This document shows positions 25,905 to 33,790 of a DNA stretch of 64,000 nt, piece by piece. The stretch is taken from positions 62,001-126,000 of the forward strand of contig NZ_AUMQ01000022.1 of assembly GCF_000430765.1 (NCBI RefSeq). The letters are read 5' to 3'. The DNA is from Peribacillus kribbensis DSM 17871. GTDB lineage: Bacteria > Bacillota > Bacilli > Bacillales > DSM-1321. A program made the translations under genes and the position numbers. The notes beneath the pieces are model-generated. The model searched no databases. It was given only the letters and a program-made list of their open reading frames with translations, and was not told the DNA's origin. Numbering within the stretch: position 1 is the first letter of the stretch; each line of letters opens with the position of its first letter.

Positions 25905-26174
25905 TTATTTGATTCTGAAGCCTGCATATTCTCCTCTGTCCTCTTCAGGTGTGATTTCCAGATTTTCCACTAATGAAAATCGAGTCCCTCTTCTAAGGCT
26001 TGCAATAAAGTCACTGAGCTGGCTTTCAGTACCTGATGCAGATGCTTCAACGGTCCCATCCTCCCGGTTTCGGACCCAGCCCTTGATATCGAATTCAAGA
26101 GCTTTTGATAAAGTAAAATAGCGGAAACCTACTCCTTGAACCCTGCCGGAAACCACAATACGATATTGCCCCAT
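25905..26174 (-). CDS. acyP: Acylphosphatase
   Basis: An 89-residue ferredoxin-like fold enzyme that hydrolyses acyl phosphates such as acetyl or carbamoyl phosphate. The signature GRVQGVGFR carries the phosphate-binding arginine R18, and VRNREDGTVE carries the catalytic asparagine N36. Length is normal. It is single, convergent with the MFS gene and followed leftward by the shared hairpin. It is the last gene of the stretch that separates rsmD from ylbG. Confidence 0.93.
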   Translation of the reverse strand: MGQYRIVVSGRVQGVGFRYFTLSKALEFDIKGWVRNREDGTVEASASGTESQLSDFIASLRRGTRFSLVENLEITPEEDRGEYAGFRIK

Positions 26175-26280
26175 GCTTCCACTCCTATTTTTTTATTTAG
26201 TACCAGAGTTAAGAGCCGTACACTTTTTAAGTACCTTCTAAGTAAGAGAAAAGGCAGAATTCCCTTAAGAAATTCCACCT

Positions 26281-26556
26281 TCATAATTCCATTTTATAAT
26301 CATATTCCTTTGCTTTATCAGGCTTTGAATTTTCGTATTCAACCTTCAGGAAAGGTTTATAGGATAATTCCACCTTTTTCACAAATGAATAGCTTTGTAA
26401 CTTCTCAGATATGGCAGGAACATCTTCCATATCGGCATATAAAACAACATATTTCAGCTTTTTAGAAACATAATGGATATTCCCAAATCGCCGAAGCATT
26501 TTTACTTGTTTCAGGGAATGCATCCAGATAATTATACTTTGCCTCGAACCTAACAT
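26281..26556 (-). CDS. ylbG: YlbG family protein (DUF2129)
   Basis: A 91-residue cytosolic protein of the DUF2129 family, found across Bacilli and of unknown function. The recognisable core is [20 protein letters not shown] and the ending [16 protein letters not shown]. The start is the ATG after AAGGAG. A longer in-frame reading upstream is unsupported. In B. subtilis it neighbours ylbH (rsmD) and ylbF. Here it marks the return to that order after 12 kb of other genes. Confidence 0.88.
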   Translation of the reverse strand: MLGSRQSIIIWMHSLKQVKMLRRFGNIHYVSKKLKYVVLYADMEDVPAISEKLQSYSFVKKVELSYKPFLKVEYENSKPDKAKEYDYKMEL

Positions 26557-26793
26557 AGCAGATCTCCTTATAAACGCTTTACATGTAGTGTAGCACATGA
26601 ATTTCTTTTATATCAATATCAAAACGCTTGCAGGTTTCCCCAAACCCTGCGGCTTTGAAACTAAGAATCTGAATTTATTCCAGGATGCCCGCCCGAACCA
26701 CTTGTTTTTTATAATGTAATCGTCCCGGGAACTCAAAGAGCACCAATCTTTCAGAAAGGCTATCACAAGCTTTGTGGTATTTGAACATAGAGG

Positions 26794-26915
26794 TGATTTC
26801 CGCTCCAGGATGCTCTCTTTCCGTGGGGGGGCGGTGAGCCTCCTCAGCTTCGCTTGCGGGGTCTCACCTGTCCCGCTTAGCCAGCAAGAGTCTCGCACCT
26901 TCCGCTCCAATCAAC
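26794..26915 (+). repeat. Bacillaceae-type GC-rich dispersed repeat
   Basis: The stretch from TGATTTCCGCTCCAGG to TCCGCTCCAATCA has short inverted ends (TGATT / AATCA), an inner GGTGAG / CTCACC stem and a GC-rich loop. I recall very similar elements in intergenic DNA of many Bacillus and Geobacillus genomes, often mistaken for small genes. It differs in base composition from the flanking A/T-rich DNA. The 26599-26793 and 26916-27072 flanks contain no gene that I can support, apart from promoter-like DNA ahead of the next gene. Confidence 0.8.
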
Positions 26916-27072
26916 CTGTTTTTATAATGGACTCCTCGTCCTAGAAAGGAACAATCTTTTAGAATAGAGTTAAAACAAAAGGGTCATTAGATAAATCCCG
27001 TCTTTTCTCCACCTTTTCGGGGTATGGTATATAGAATGCCAAGAACACAATCCAGGGAGGCTGGAAGGAATC

Positions 27073-27411
27073 ATGGATTTAGAAACCATATGGAAGGAAT
27101 TTATAGAAAAGCTCCTATTGAATGAGGCCATCATTTCTGTTCTTTATAAAAAAATTGCAGGAACTCCCTTTTTGTATATATCCGTTAAGGATTGGCAGAT
27201 GGAAAAAGAGGTAATTGAAAATGTTATAAAAAATGCCGCCGCAGACGTAATCAAAGACAGGCAGCTTCATAGCAAAACGGCTTTTGTGCGACAGCAGAGC
27301 GGCATCCTGGTCTATAGGCACCGTTTTTATGTTCCCCAGCGCAAAATGTTCTGCTGTGGAAATTTATGCCCTGACTGTATCCGTTTTGAATCAGAATGGA
27401 AAAAAGGCTGA
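27073..27411 (+). CDS. Unrecognised 112-residue protein with a Cys-rich C-terminus
   Basis: A soluble, mainly helical N-terminal part is followed by a C-terminal motif KMFCCGNLCPDCIRF with four cysteines (CC-x3-C-x2-C) near residues 93-107. This could hold zinc or an iron-sulfur cluster. A good GGAAGG site precedes the ATG, and a bidirectional hairpin begins at the stop, so it reads as a real gene. It lies next to ylbF, whose product also ends in a cysteine cluster. I recognise no family and assign no function. Confidence 0.65.
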   Translation: MDLETIWKEFIEKLLLNEAIISVLYKKIAGTPFLYISVKDWQMEKEVIENVIKNAAADVIKDRQLHSKTAFVRQQSGILVYRHRFYVPQRKMFCCGNLCPDCIRFESEWKKG

Positions 27412-27463
27412 CTCACAGAAAAGTACCAGGAGAATCCTGATTCCTTCTGACTTGAGCCAGCCT
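27405..27463. terminator. Bidirectional hairpin before ylbF
   Basis: Arms AGGCTGACTCA / TTGAGCCAGCCT enclose an inner AGGAGAATC / GATTCCT pairing. It includes the stop of the Cys-rich gene and ends near the ylbF stop. A-runs lie on its left flank. Confidence 0.65.
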
Positions 27464-27477
27464 CAATGATTTATGGA

Positions 27478-27921
27478 TTAAGAACAGCCGCAGCTTCCAC
27501 CGCTCCCGCAGCCCCCAGAACAGCTAGAACCGCTGTCGAAAAAGGGATTGCCGGTAGGGACCTTGATATGCTTGGATACTGCACTTCCCACCCGCATACT
27601 CACTTCATCCAGAAGATTCTGCAGCTCGGTTTCTGCAAATTTATATTCTGCGATAGTCGGGTGCACATCCATTTCCCGCTTTAACTGCCTTGCCTTTAAG
27701 GAAATCTCGCTATAGTCCGGATGATATTTTCCAAACCGCTGAACTTCTTCATAAAGTTCCTTAATAGCAGTAAACTTCCTTATTTTTTCCTGTGCAAGCT
27801 TGTCCGCCTGCACTTTATATAAACTCAAGAAATATTGTTCACCAATATCTGATTCAATGACTGCTCTTGCAATATGCTCTGCATAATCAAGAATTTCCAT
27901 ACTTTCTATAGTAGCAAGCAC
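27478..27921 (-). CDS. ricF: RicF (YlbF), Ric complex subunit
   Basis: A 147-residue helical protein of the YlbF/YmcA family. With RicA (YmcA) and RicT (YaaT) it forms the Ric complex, which binds [4Fe-4S] clusters and assists RNase Y processing, biofilm formation, competence and sporulation in B. subtilis. The QRFGKYHPDY segment is at 61-70. The C-terminal cysteine cluster (C134, C138, C144, C146 in a Gly/Ser tail), needed for cluster binding, is intact. It begins a ylb set with its own leader. Confidence 0.94.
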   Translation of the reverse strand: MLATIESMEILDYAEHIARAVIESDIGEQYFLSLYKVQADKLAQEKIRKFTAIKELYEEVQRFGKYHPDYSEISLKARQLKREMDVHPTIAEYKFAETELQNLLDEVSMRVGSAVSKHIKVPTGNPFFDSGSSCSGGCGSGGSCGCS

Positions 27922-28138
27922 AAAAGCCCACCTCCATCCTTATTTTAGCATTTTCCTTGAACAAATGCGAATGAGAAAATCCTGGAAACCAGTATTTGAA
28001 TTCTTTTTATTATGCCTCTTTCTTAAAAATTGTTGTTTAAAGCTGTTCTATGTATAGAGATTTATTGAAGCAGAATATAAACTTTCACCCAAATCAACAA
28101 AACTGCTTAGATAATTCCAATGGCTTGAATGGACAAAA

Positions 28139-28170
28139 AGCCGGCCCCCAACTATCTTCTGAGCCAGCCT
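28139..28170 (-). terminator. Probable terminator after ylbE
   Basis: On the minus strand AGGCTGGC pairs, with one bulge, with GCCGGCT, followed by TTTTTG. It lies just after the ylbE stop. Confidence 0.55.
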
Positions 28171-28172
28171 TC

Positions 28173-28412
28173 TTATTTACCTGTATTCATGGATTGAAAC
28201 ATGGACAGCATCATTGAAGCCATTTGTACTCCATTTGTTAATTGGGCAACTCTGTCTGGGATGGATTTTTTATAGAAATAAACTGCTTCCGTTTCCATTT
28301 TTCTGATTTCCCTTGGATTGCGGGTAAGTCTCCTGTACCACACAGGCTGAAGCCGGAGATACGTTTTTAAATCTTGATTTCCCTCTAAAACACTTAGAAT
28401 ATCGCTCCTCAA
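28173..28412 (-). CDS. ylbE: YlbE-like protein
   Basis: A 79-residue protein of the YlbE-like family, unknown function, restricted to Bacilli. It is recognised from the core LRLQPVWYRRLTRNPREI and from its place after ylbD (18-bp gap). It is basic and helical, with no membrane segment. It is probably made with YlbD during sporulation, which is an inference from the partner gene. Confidence 0.85.
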   Translation of the reverse strand: MRSDILSVLEGNQDLKTYLRLQPVWYRRLTRNPREIRKMETEAVYFYKKSIPDRVAQLTNGVQMASMMLSMFQSMNTGK

Positions 28413-28430
28413 AAGGCTGCTGCCTCCTTT

Positions 28431-28823
28431 CTAATCTTTTCGCAATGCAAACGGATTTGGAGGCTGCTTGGGTTTTTCTGCATTTTCAGGATTGCTTTGA
28501 AACTGGGTCAGAATTCCCTGGACAGCTGAAATTGCCTGGCTTAAAGAGGAGATATGGGTTTGGATCTGTTCCATATCCATATTTTTGATTGCAGAAAAAA
28601 GCGTTGAAACCAGATCACTTTTCGAATCCTTTTCCTCCTTCGCTGATGTCTTGGCCGGAGCTGCCGAATACTCATCCCATTTAGGATCCTCTTCTCCCAG
28701 TAAGAACCACTCCTCATAAATATCCTGCCAGGTCTGCCTGCCTTTTCTCACTTCCTGAACAAGGCCGGGGTATTTTTTTACAAAAAGCTTAAATTGCTCG
28801 ATGGACTCATTTCTTTCTGTCAT
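28431..28823 (-). CDS. ylbD: YlbD, putative spore coat protein
   Basis: A 130-residue protein of the YlbD-like coat family. The N-terminal motif EQFKLFVKKYPGLV is followed by RKGRQTWQDIYEEWFLLGE. A charged linker and a Gln-rich amphipathic helix lead to a Pro-rich end. The coat assignment comes from family annotation, not from anything structural visible here. CCTCACAT / ATGTGAGG inverted arms lie just upstream (28836-28885), a possible control site. Followed by ylbE. Confidence 0.82.
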   Translation of the reverse strand: MTERNESIEQFKLFVKKYPGLVQEVRKGRQTWQDIYEEWFLLGEEDPKWDEYSAAPAKTSAKEEKDSKSDLVSTLFSAIKNMDMEQIQTHISSLSQAISAVQGILTQFQSNPENAEKPKQPPNPFALRKD

Positions 28824-29152
28824 TTTTGCACCACCTCACATACGGATGACATATGCCTATTGCAGTCTATGCATGTGAGGCGATTTTGTTGCCTCAGTTC
28901 CACTATAGTATTCTCAGGGGGCGATCAACTTCTGGGCGCAGCCCTATCCCAGGCATATAGTTTCCAGGTGTCATCTGCATGAACCTATCCGCCCCCAGGT
29001 TCATCCATGCACCTTCAAATGTGTTTTGTCTAACGGAAGCAATGCTGGATCTCCCTGACCTCCTACCCCCCCCCCAGGTCTTTGGCCTCGCCCGCGTCCC
29101 TTTTTTCGGCAAAAAAAGAGGCCCTCCCCTGAGCCCCTAAAGTCTTTTACCC
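28824..29152. other. Structured GC-rich gap between ylbD and ylbC
   Basis: This 329-bp gap contains inverted repeats (CCTCACAT / ATGTGAGG near the ylbD start; GGGGGCG / CGCCCCC at about 28918-29000) and an uninterrupted run of ten C at 29066-29075. A 69-codon minus-strand frame crosses it, but it lacks a placed start and I do not call it a gene. A C/G-rich run, AAAAAAAGAGG, after ylbC may act as its terminator. A structured RNA or decayed repeat is possible. Confidence 0.5.
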
Positions 29153-30265
29153 TTATCTAATAAAATCCTGTGTATAATACTTGCGGTACACACCTACTCC
29201 AATCCCTGTGTATTCATCATTCAGCAGTGAATCTCTGTGCCCCTTGCTGTTAAGCCAGCCTTCTACTGCTTCAATGCCATCCACGTAGTTGGCCGCAATG
29301 TTTTCTCCTGCAATCGTATAGGTAATGTGCCCGTCTTTCAGACGATCCTTCAACTCTCCCTTTGTAGGGGACGTATGGGAAAAATATTCGTCTGTCATCA
29401 TATCCTTGCTATGGAGGAAAGCCACCTGTGAAACATCTGGAAGGCCCTCCAGGGTATTCAGCTCAAATCTGCTCCGTATAATATTCGTCAGATCATAGAT
29501 TTGTCTTTCATTTCCTTCTTCAATCATCCGCCAATGATTTTCATCAGGTTCTTTCGGTTGTGCCAATTCGCCTCTGTAAATCAATTCATAAGGCCTCTGG
29601 CTGACCAGCGTCTGTGAATCAAGGTATCTGACGCTGGAAACACTCCCCGTGAACTTATCAAGATAGATTTGGGCGTAGATGTTTCCCAATTTAACGATTG
29701 GCCTTGTGTTCATATCATCTTCAGATAATTCAAATCGATAGGTTGTCCCATTTTGCTGTATATTAATGGATGATGGCATAGTCACCTTGCTAAAAATTTC
29801 ATTGATCGGCTGTCCAATCTTAAACGGAGCCACGTTCACCTGTCCTCCGGTCCCATAAGCCGTAACAGCCTTGCTTCCTTGTACACCTATCTGGATATAA
29901 TTCTCTTGATTTTGATTGTAAATCCACCATTCATACCCATAGGCAGACATATCTTTACGGATAGGATTGCCAAATGTTTTAATAATGTCTTTGGTATCCT
30001 GCCCGATAATGCCAGCCAGTCCTTCTTTCGGCATAGCCAGCTTTGAACCGCTTTGCAGACTGCCTCCGCTGGAAGTGGTTTCCGGATCTTCCTTTTGAGT
30101 AATGTTCTTTTCACCATTCAGCACCTTATTTTTTTGGGATTTTTCTCCGAAGTTGAAATAAATGCTGATTGAAAAGAACACAGCTGCGATAATTATGACT
30201 CTGATCAGTACTTTCAGAGGACTGCCTCCCTCCCTGCATCGTTTTCCGAAGTATATGTATTTCAT
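29153..30265 (-). CDS. ylbC: YlbC: CAP-associated plus CAP/SCP domain protein
   Basis: A secreted or anchored protein of up to 370 residues. An N-terminal hydrophobic segment (about 17-38) is followed by a CAP-associated domain (about 80-215) and a C-terminal CAP/SCP domain with FLHSKDMMTDEYFSH, IAGENIAAN and GWLNSKGHRDSLLNDEYTGIGVGVY. The domain pair matches B. subtilis YlbC. The start is uncertain: the first ATG has no ribosome site, whereas GGGAGGGAGG lies 16 codons inside and points to a CTG. Cleavage or anchoring cannot be decided from the sequence. Confidence 0.85.
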   Translation of the reverse strand: MKYIYFGKRCREGGSPLKVLIRVIIIAAVFFSISIYFNFGEKSQKNKVLNGEKNITQKEDPETTSSGGSLQSGSKLAMPKEGLAGIIGQDTKDIIKTFGNPIRKDMSAYGYEWWIYNQNQENYIQIGVQGSKAVTAYGTGGQVNVAPFKIGQPINEIFSKVTMPSSINIQQNGTTYRFELSEDDMNTRPIVKLGNIYAQIYLDKFTGSVSSVRYLDSQTLVSQRPYELIYRGELAQPKEPDENHWRMIEEGNERQIYDLTNIIRSRFELNTLEGLPDVSQVAFLHSKDMMTDEYFSHTSPTKGELKDRLKDGHITYTIAGENIAANYVDGIEAVEGWLNSKGHRDSLLNDEYTGIGVGVYRKYYTQDFIR

Positions 30266-30467
30266 TATAACATTAACTGAAACAGTTTTTGCAGGGTTTG
30301 TTTTTGTTTACATAATCCGAATTCACAAAATAATTTTGCAATTCATTGCAAGAACGATTAATTCGTACTATTATAAAAAAGGAGGAAAATTGTGTATTTT
30401 ATTCTATCTGGAATATAAAGTGAACCATATTCACAATAAAGACCAGACAACATCGGAGGGAATAAAG

Positions 30468-30833
30468 ATGAGATTTGAAGGAACAGGCATTGAGAAATAC
30501 ATAGCCGAACTTGGCCGTCTTGATTCTGTGATGCATGAGAACCGGCTTTACCGTTCGGAGCAATGGGACTATGACCGAGTCAATTATGATCGTAAATTCG
30601 AGTTAAAAGAAGGCGTTTTCTATTTCCGCATCCAGGGATATGCGGTGGAAGGCGATGTAGGTTCCAATAAGGCCGATATACAGCTGATGGCCCCTATCCT
30701 GGGAAAACATTATTATCCGCACGGCGTTGAATATGGAGAAGGCGAATCCTTCCCTGCCTCTTTGGTCAAGCAATGCGAAAATATTATCGATACAATCAAA
30801 GAAGAAGTGAAAACGTTCGCAATTAATGAATAA
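30468..30833 (+). CDS. yugN: YugN-like family protein
   Basis: A 121-residue soluble protein recognised by RLDSVM, EQWDYDRVNYDRKFE, YYFRIQGYAVEGDV-like and LGKHYYPHGVEY segments of the YugN-like family, whose function is unknown. The ATG follows GGAGGGAATAAAG. A much longer frame reads upstream, but it is A/T-rich, unlike the family, and lacks a ribosome site, so I discard it. A good terminator follows. It is divergent from ylbC. Confidence 0.85.
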   Translation: MRFEGTGIEKYIAELGRLDSVMHENRLYRSEQWDYDRVNYDRKFELKEGVFYFRIQGYAVEGDVGSNKADIQLMAPILGKHYYPHGVEYGEGESFPASLVKQCENIIDTIKEEVKTFAINE

Positions 30834-30844
30834 GACGAAGCGGG

Positions 30845-30870
30845 ACGCATGAGCGGCATGCGTTCTTTTT
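30845..30870 (+). terminator. Terminator after the yugN-like gene
   Basis: ACGCATG / CATGCGT with a 5-nt loop followed by TCTTTTTG. Confidence 0.85.
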
Positions 30871-30887
30871 GTGCTTCCTGAACTCCT

Positions 30888-31388
30888 TCAGGTATAGTTG
30901 AATACCCAACGCACATAGCGGCTGTCCTCCTCCTCCATTAGGAATCCCAGTTCTTTTAGCACACTCATTTGATAGGTTTTGCTTTCGGGACAATCTACTA
31001 CAATCGTTTTGATCTGTTCAGGAAATGCCTTTACTGTATATTTCATAAAAATATATAAACTTTCTTCCATATACTCTATTTCTGCCTCCTGATTTATATA
31101 GGAGATGGCAAGATAGCCAGTGCTTTGATTAACTTTTTGCAGAATAAAATCCCCGATCATCTTCTTTAATTTCAAATCCGCCACAAGCCAGAATCTGTAT
31201 TCTTTTTTATCGGTTTCTAACTCCTCGATATAAAATGGCAGGAATCCCTTGAATAAATTTGACGGCCAGGAATGAGGCATGACAATGGGCGAACGTTTAA
31301 TCAGCTCATCCCTGTATAGCACCAGAGATTTGGCCAAATCAAGGGAACAGGTCATTACGATTACTTTATTCGTTTTGTAATCATCCAC
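30888..31388 (-). CDS. GNAT-like acetyltransferase family protein
   Basis: About 166 residues with the layout of a GNAT N-acyltransferase: an opening SLDLAKSLVLYRDEL helix, central strands FWLVADLKLKKMIGDFIL, then the TGYLAISYINQEAE strand and the C-terminal VLKELGFLMEEED. The acetyl-CoA loop is degenerate, so the enzymatic assignment is tentative. I place the start at GTG, eight bases from TGGGAGG. An ATG one codon further in is too close to change the call. A small hairpin lies upstream. The substrate is unknown. Confidence 0.6.
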   Translation of the reverse strand: MDDYKTNKVIVMTCSLDLAKSLVLYRDELIKRSPIVMPHSWPSNLFKGFLPFYIEELETDKKEYRFWLVADLKLKKMIGDFILQKVNQSTGYLAISYINQEAEIEYMEESLYIFMKYTVKAFPEQIKTIVVDCPESKTYQMSVLKELGFLMEEEDSRYVRWVFNYT

Positions 31389-31500
31389 AGGCAGTACCTC
31401 CCATTTGGCATCCTTGCTGCCAATTTTATTAGTATTTCTGCCGGATTTCTGAACAATAAAATTTATAATAAGAAAACTCGCTCTAGGCGAGTGTGAATGC

Positions 31501-31536
31501 AAAAAAAATGCTGCTTATACATTGTATTCAGCAGCA
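31501..31536 (-). terminator. Terminator after the DUF420 gene
   Basis: TGCTGC / GCAGCA arms with a 16-nt loop and eight T on the minus strand. Confidence 0.85.
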
Positions 31537-31569
31537 AAGATAATTAATCCTCTAACACTTATTTTGATT

Positions 31570-32031
31570 CTAAAAGCCGAGAATGGCCTTTATTAAGGAT
31601 GTCGTTTCTCCACCTTTGTAAAATACATACAAAAGCAGATAAACCGCTACACCTGTAATGGCCGTAAAAAACCAGATAATACTTGTAACCGGCCCCAGCT
31701 TCCTATGTATTGAAAGTCTATTTTTATAGCCGGTCCAAAGAGAAATGATCCCCATAACCGCTCCCACTGTAGCGAGGGTAATATGAAAAACCAGAAAGAT
31801 TGTATAGAAAATCTTTATGCTGTGAGGACCACCAAATGAGGTATTACCTATAAAAACAGTTCTAGTAGCATAAATGGTAAAAAACACTATTGCAAAAATA
31901 GCCGCCAAAAACATTGTTTTTCTATGAGCTTCTATTTTTCTTTGCTTAATCTGCCCCCAGCCAATTGCAACGGTTATTGCACTTAGTACTATAAAGCTTG
32001 TGCTGATTGTGGGCAATACAGGTAGCGACAT
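31570..32031 (-). CDS. DUF420 membrane protein (CtaM/YozB-like)
   Basis: A 153-residue protein with four to five transmembrane helices and conserved histidines (EAHRKTM, FHITLA, IHRKLG), typical of DUF420. In staphylococci the family member CtaM is required for maturation of heme-copper oxidases, and B. subtilis has YozB. Its place directly after ctaG supports an oxidase-assembly role. The start is the ATG giving MSLPVLPTIS after AGAGAGGAA; upstream in-frame ATGs are not needed. The molecular activity is unknown. Confidence 0.82.
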   Translation of the reverse strand: MSLPVLPTISTSFIVLSAITVAIGWGQIKQRKIEAHRKTMFLAAIFAIVFFTIYATRTVFIGNTSFGGPHSIKIFYTIFLVFHITLATVGAVMGIISLWTGYKNRLSIHRKLGPVTSIIWFFTAITGVAVYLLLYVFYKGGETTSLIKAILGF

Positions 32032-32302
32032 AAAAAAATTCCTCTCTAATATAAGTAGTTTCCCAGCTTGATTCATAAAGAATGAACCACCATCTGAATG
32101 AATCAATACCGTAATTGTATAAAAGGAGCCTTTAATTTTCAACATATAGCAGCAGAATAACCTGCCTTAAATGCCAATTGTTTGAAAGCTGACACAATTA
32201 AATTCAATGTTAGATTTTTTATCGGCCTATATGTATTACCTTTATTGCCTTGGAACAAGGAGGTTGATTCCCGCACCAGCTTAATTAGTAATGGTCAAAT
32301 TA

Positions 32303-32328
32303 AAGGGTGCCTATTCGCAGGCACCCTT
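32303..32328 (-). terminator. Terminator after ctaG
   Basis: AAGGGTGCC / GGCACCCTT, a perfect 9-bp stem, followed by TTAATTT on the minus strand. Confidence 0.75.
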
Positions 32329-32339
32329 ATGGAGATCTA

Positions 32340-33266
32340 TCAGCTTTTTTGTGATCCTGCCTGAAAGTAGCCTTCACGCGGTTCGTACAGGTTTTCTGTT
32401 TCTTCGCTGGATTTTTTATTTTCTTTTTTGTACCAGTCAAAGAAGATATAGCCGAGCATGGATCCATACACAATTTCCTGGATGATCTTCATAATCACTC
32501 CGCCGAGCTGCTGATCCTCAAGCAGCGGCAGCCAATTAAGCAGTTCAGGGCCGCTGATTCCCATGCCTTTTAAGGATGAAGCTGGAACACACATCGACAT
32601 CATCTGCATCCAGGATGCTGGGTCACTAAAAGTCCCATACAAAGGATGCTTGGTGAAAATGATAAGTGCACAAGCTGGTGTCAGCAGGATTCCATTCCCG
32701 AAAATATATCCTATTTTCTGCAAACCTGAAAGCTCTTTATCCTTTCCATCCGGCTGAATGACCGGCCACCACATAAAGATTGCCGTGATAAAAAGGAACA
32801 CGGTAGATAGACTGTGATAAAGCATATTCTTCATTAGAAAGTCAAATACGAATGGAATATGATAGAACGAGAAAAAGACATTGAATACTAAAAGCGCAAT
32901 CAGCGGCTTTGTAAAGAACAGAAATGGCCGATTAATGAATGCCGGCTTCAGAATCCTGCTCCACATCCAAGAAGGGACCGCAGCAACCAGCATAGGAACA
33001 ACGAGTAAATAAAGCAGTGCCATTTGTGTCATGTGGACACTGAACATGATATGCCCTAATAAGTCAAAAGGAGAGCCTTTAATGATATAAAGAATCAGAA
33101 TGGCGGATATAAAAAGAACAGACTGTTTTTTTGTGAGCTTTTCTTCACCAGGAAATAAAGATCTGTATCTGAGTGCCAGTCCAAAAAAGATAAGAGCGGT
33201 TATTATAAGGGCCAGCATAAAAAAAGGATTCCATAAAGCCCGGAAACTGAACATATCCAGCAGCAA
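32340..33266 (-). CDS. ctaG: Cytochrome c oxidase assembly factor CtaG
   Basis: A 308-residue polytopic membrane protein (about seven helices) of the caa3_CtaG family, needed for active caa3 oxidase in B. subtilis. Conserved parts are DLLGHIMFSVHMTQMALLYL, FNVFFSFYHIPFVFDF and DQQLGGVIMKIIQE. I start it at TTG, six bases from GGAGGG, giving LLLDMFSFRALWNPF at the N-terminus. An upstream ATG adds 22 residues not shared by the family. It is separated from ctaF by a strong hairpin and may be transcribed by read-through. Confidence 0.92.
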   Translation of the reverse strand: MLLDMFSFRALWNPFFMLALIITALIFFGLALRYRSLFPGEEKLTKKQSVLFISAILILYIIKGSPFDLLGHIMFSVHMTQMALLYLLVVPMLVAAVPSWMWSRILKPAFINRPFLFFTKPLIALLVFNVFFSFYHIPFVFDFLMKNMLYHSLSTVFLFITAIFMWWPVIQPDGKDKELSGLQKIGYIFGNGILLTPACALIIFTKHPLYGTFSDPASWMQMMSMCVPASSLKGMGISGPELLNWLPLLEDQQLGGVIMKIIQEIVYGSMLGYIFFDWYKKENKKSSEETENLYEPREGYFQAGSQKS

Positions 33267-33395
33267 ATTACTCCCTCCAAGCTCGTGTTTAGTGTTACTA
33301 CCATTATACATGAAGTCATTCACGTTTCCCATGCAATTCCCATTTACACCTCATAAATGTCCGGCTGTTTAAACTTATGCCGGGAAATGATAAAA

Positions 33396-33433
33396 CCAGA
33401 CGCTGCGGGTTTTTTTAGCCCGGCAATGTCTGG
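33396..33433 (-). terminator. Terminator-like hairpin between ctaF and ctaG
   Basis: CCAGAC / GTCTGG outer arms with an inner TGC / GCA and GG / CC stem, followed by TTTTATCATTT on the minus strand. It would reduce read-through from the oxidase subunit genes into ctaG. Confidence 0.75.
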
Positions 33434-33451
33434 TTTTGTGCCCTGGATCTC

Positions 33452-33787
33452 TTAAATCCAGGTAATGGTCAAAAACGTCAGAATCGTGATCAATGCAACC
33501 GTCAAGCCAGAAAATAGGAAAAGCGCTGGTGTTTCATGCCCTTTATGGCTCATGTGCATAAAGTAGAACAGCTGAAAGACTACTTGTATCGCTGCCAGAA
33601 GCATGATAAACGGCACTACAAACCAGTGAGAAAATCCTTCATAATAAACCGCTCCAAACGCAATCAGCGTAAGGAAGATCATCAGGGCAAACGAGATGAT
33701 CTGATATCTCATTTCCTCCGCATTTTTTTTGCGTCTGTATTTCAGGTCGATTCTTGGGTTTGCTGAAGTCTGCCTAGTATTCTCCAT
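33452..33787 (-). CDS. ctaF: Cytochrome c oxidase subunit IVB
   Basis: A 111-residue small oxidase subunit with three transmembrane helices (about 28-48, 55-78 and 87-109). The LFYFMHMSHKGHE loop is typical of Bacillus CtaF. It stabilises the caa3 complex. It begins three bases after ctaE, so it belongs to the ctaC-D-E-F message, and it is the last gene before the hairpin. Confidence 0.93.
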   Translation of the reverse strand: MENTRQTSANPRIDLKYRRKKNAEEMRYQIISFALMIFLTLIAFGAVYYEGFSHWFVVPFIMLLAAIQVVFQLFYFMHMSHKGHETPALFLFSGLTVALITILTFLTITWI

Positions 33788-33790
33788 GAG

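Noticed and set aside
26608-26910. 100-codon minus-strand frame across the GC-rich repeat
   Set aside because: It lies within a dispersed non-coding element and has no ribosome site.
28903-29112. 69-codon minus-strand frame between ylbC and ylbD
   Set aside because: It runs through a ten-C tract (poly-Gly) and inverted repeats, and has no well-placed start.
30162-30467. N-terminal extension of the yugN-like gene
   Set aside because: Hydrophobic A/T-rich stretch overlapping the ylbC promoter side; the family start with a perfect ribosome site lies at 30468.
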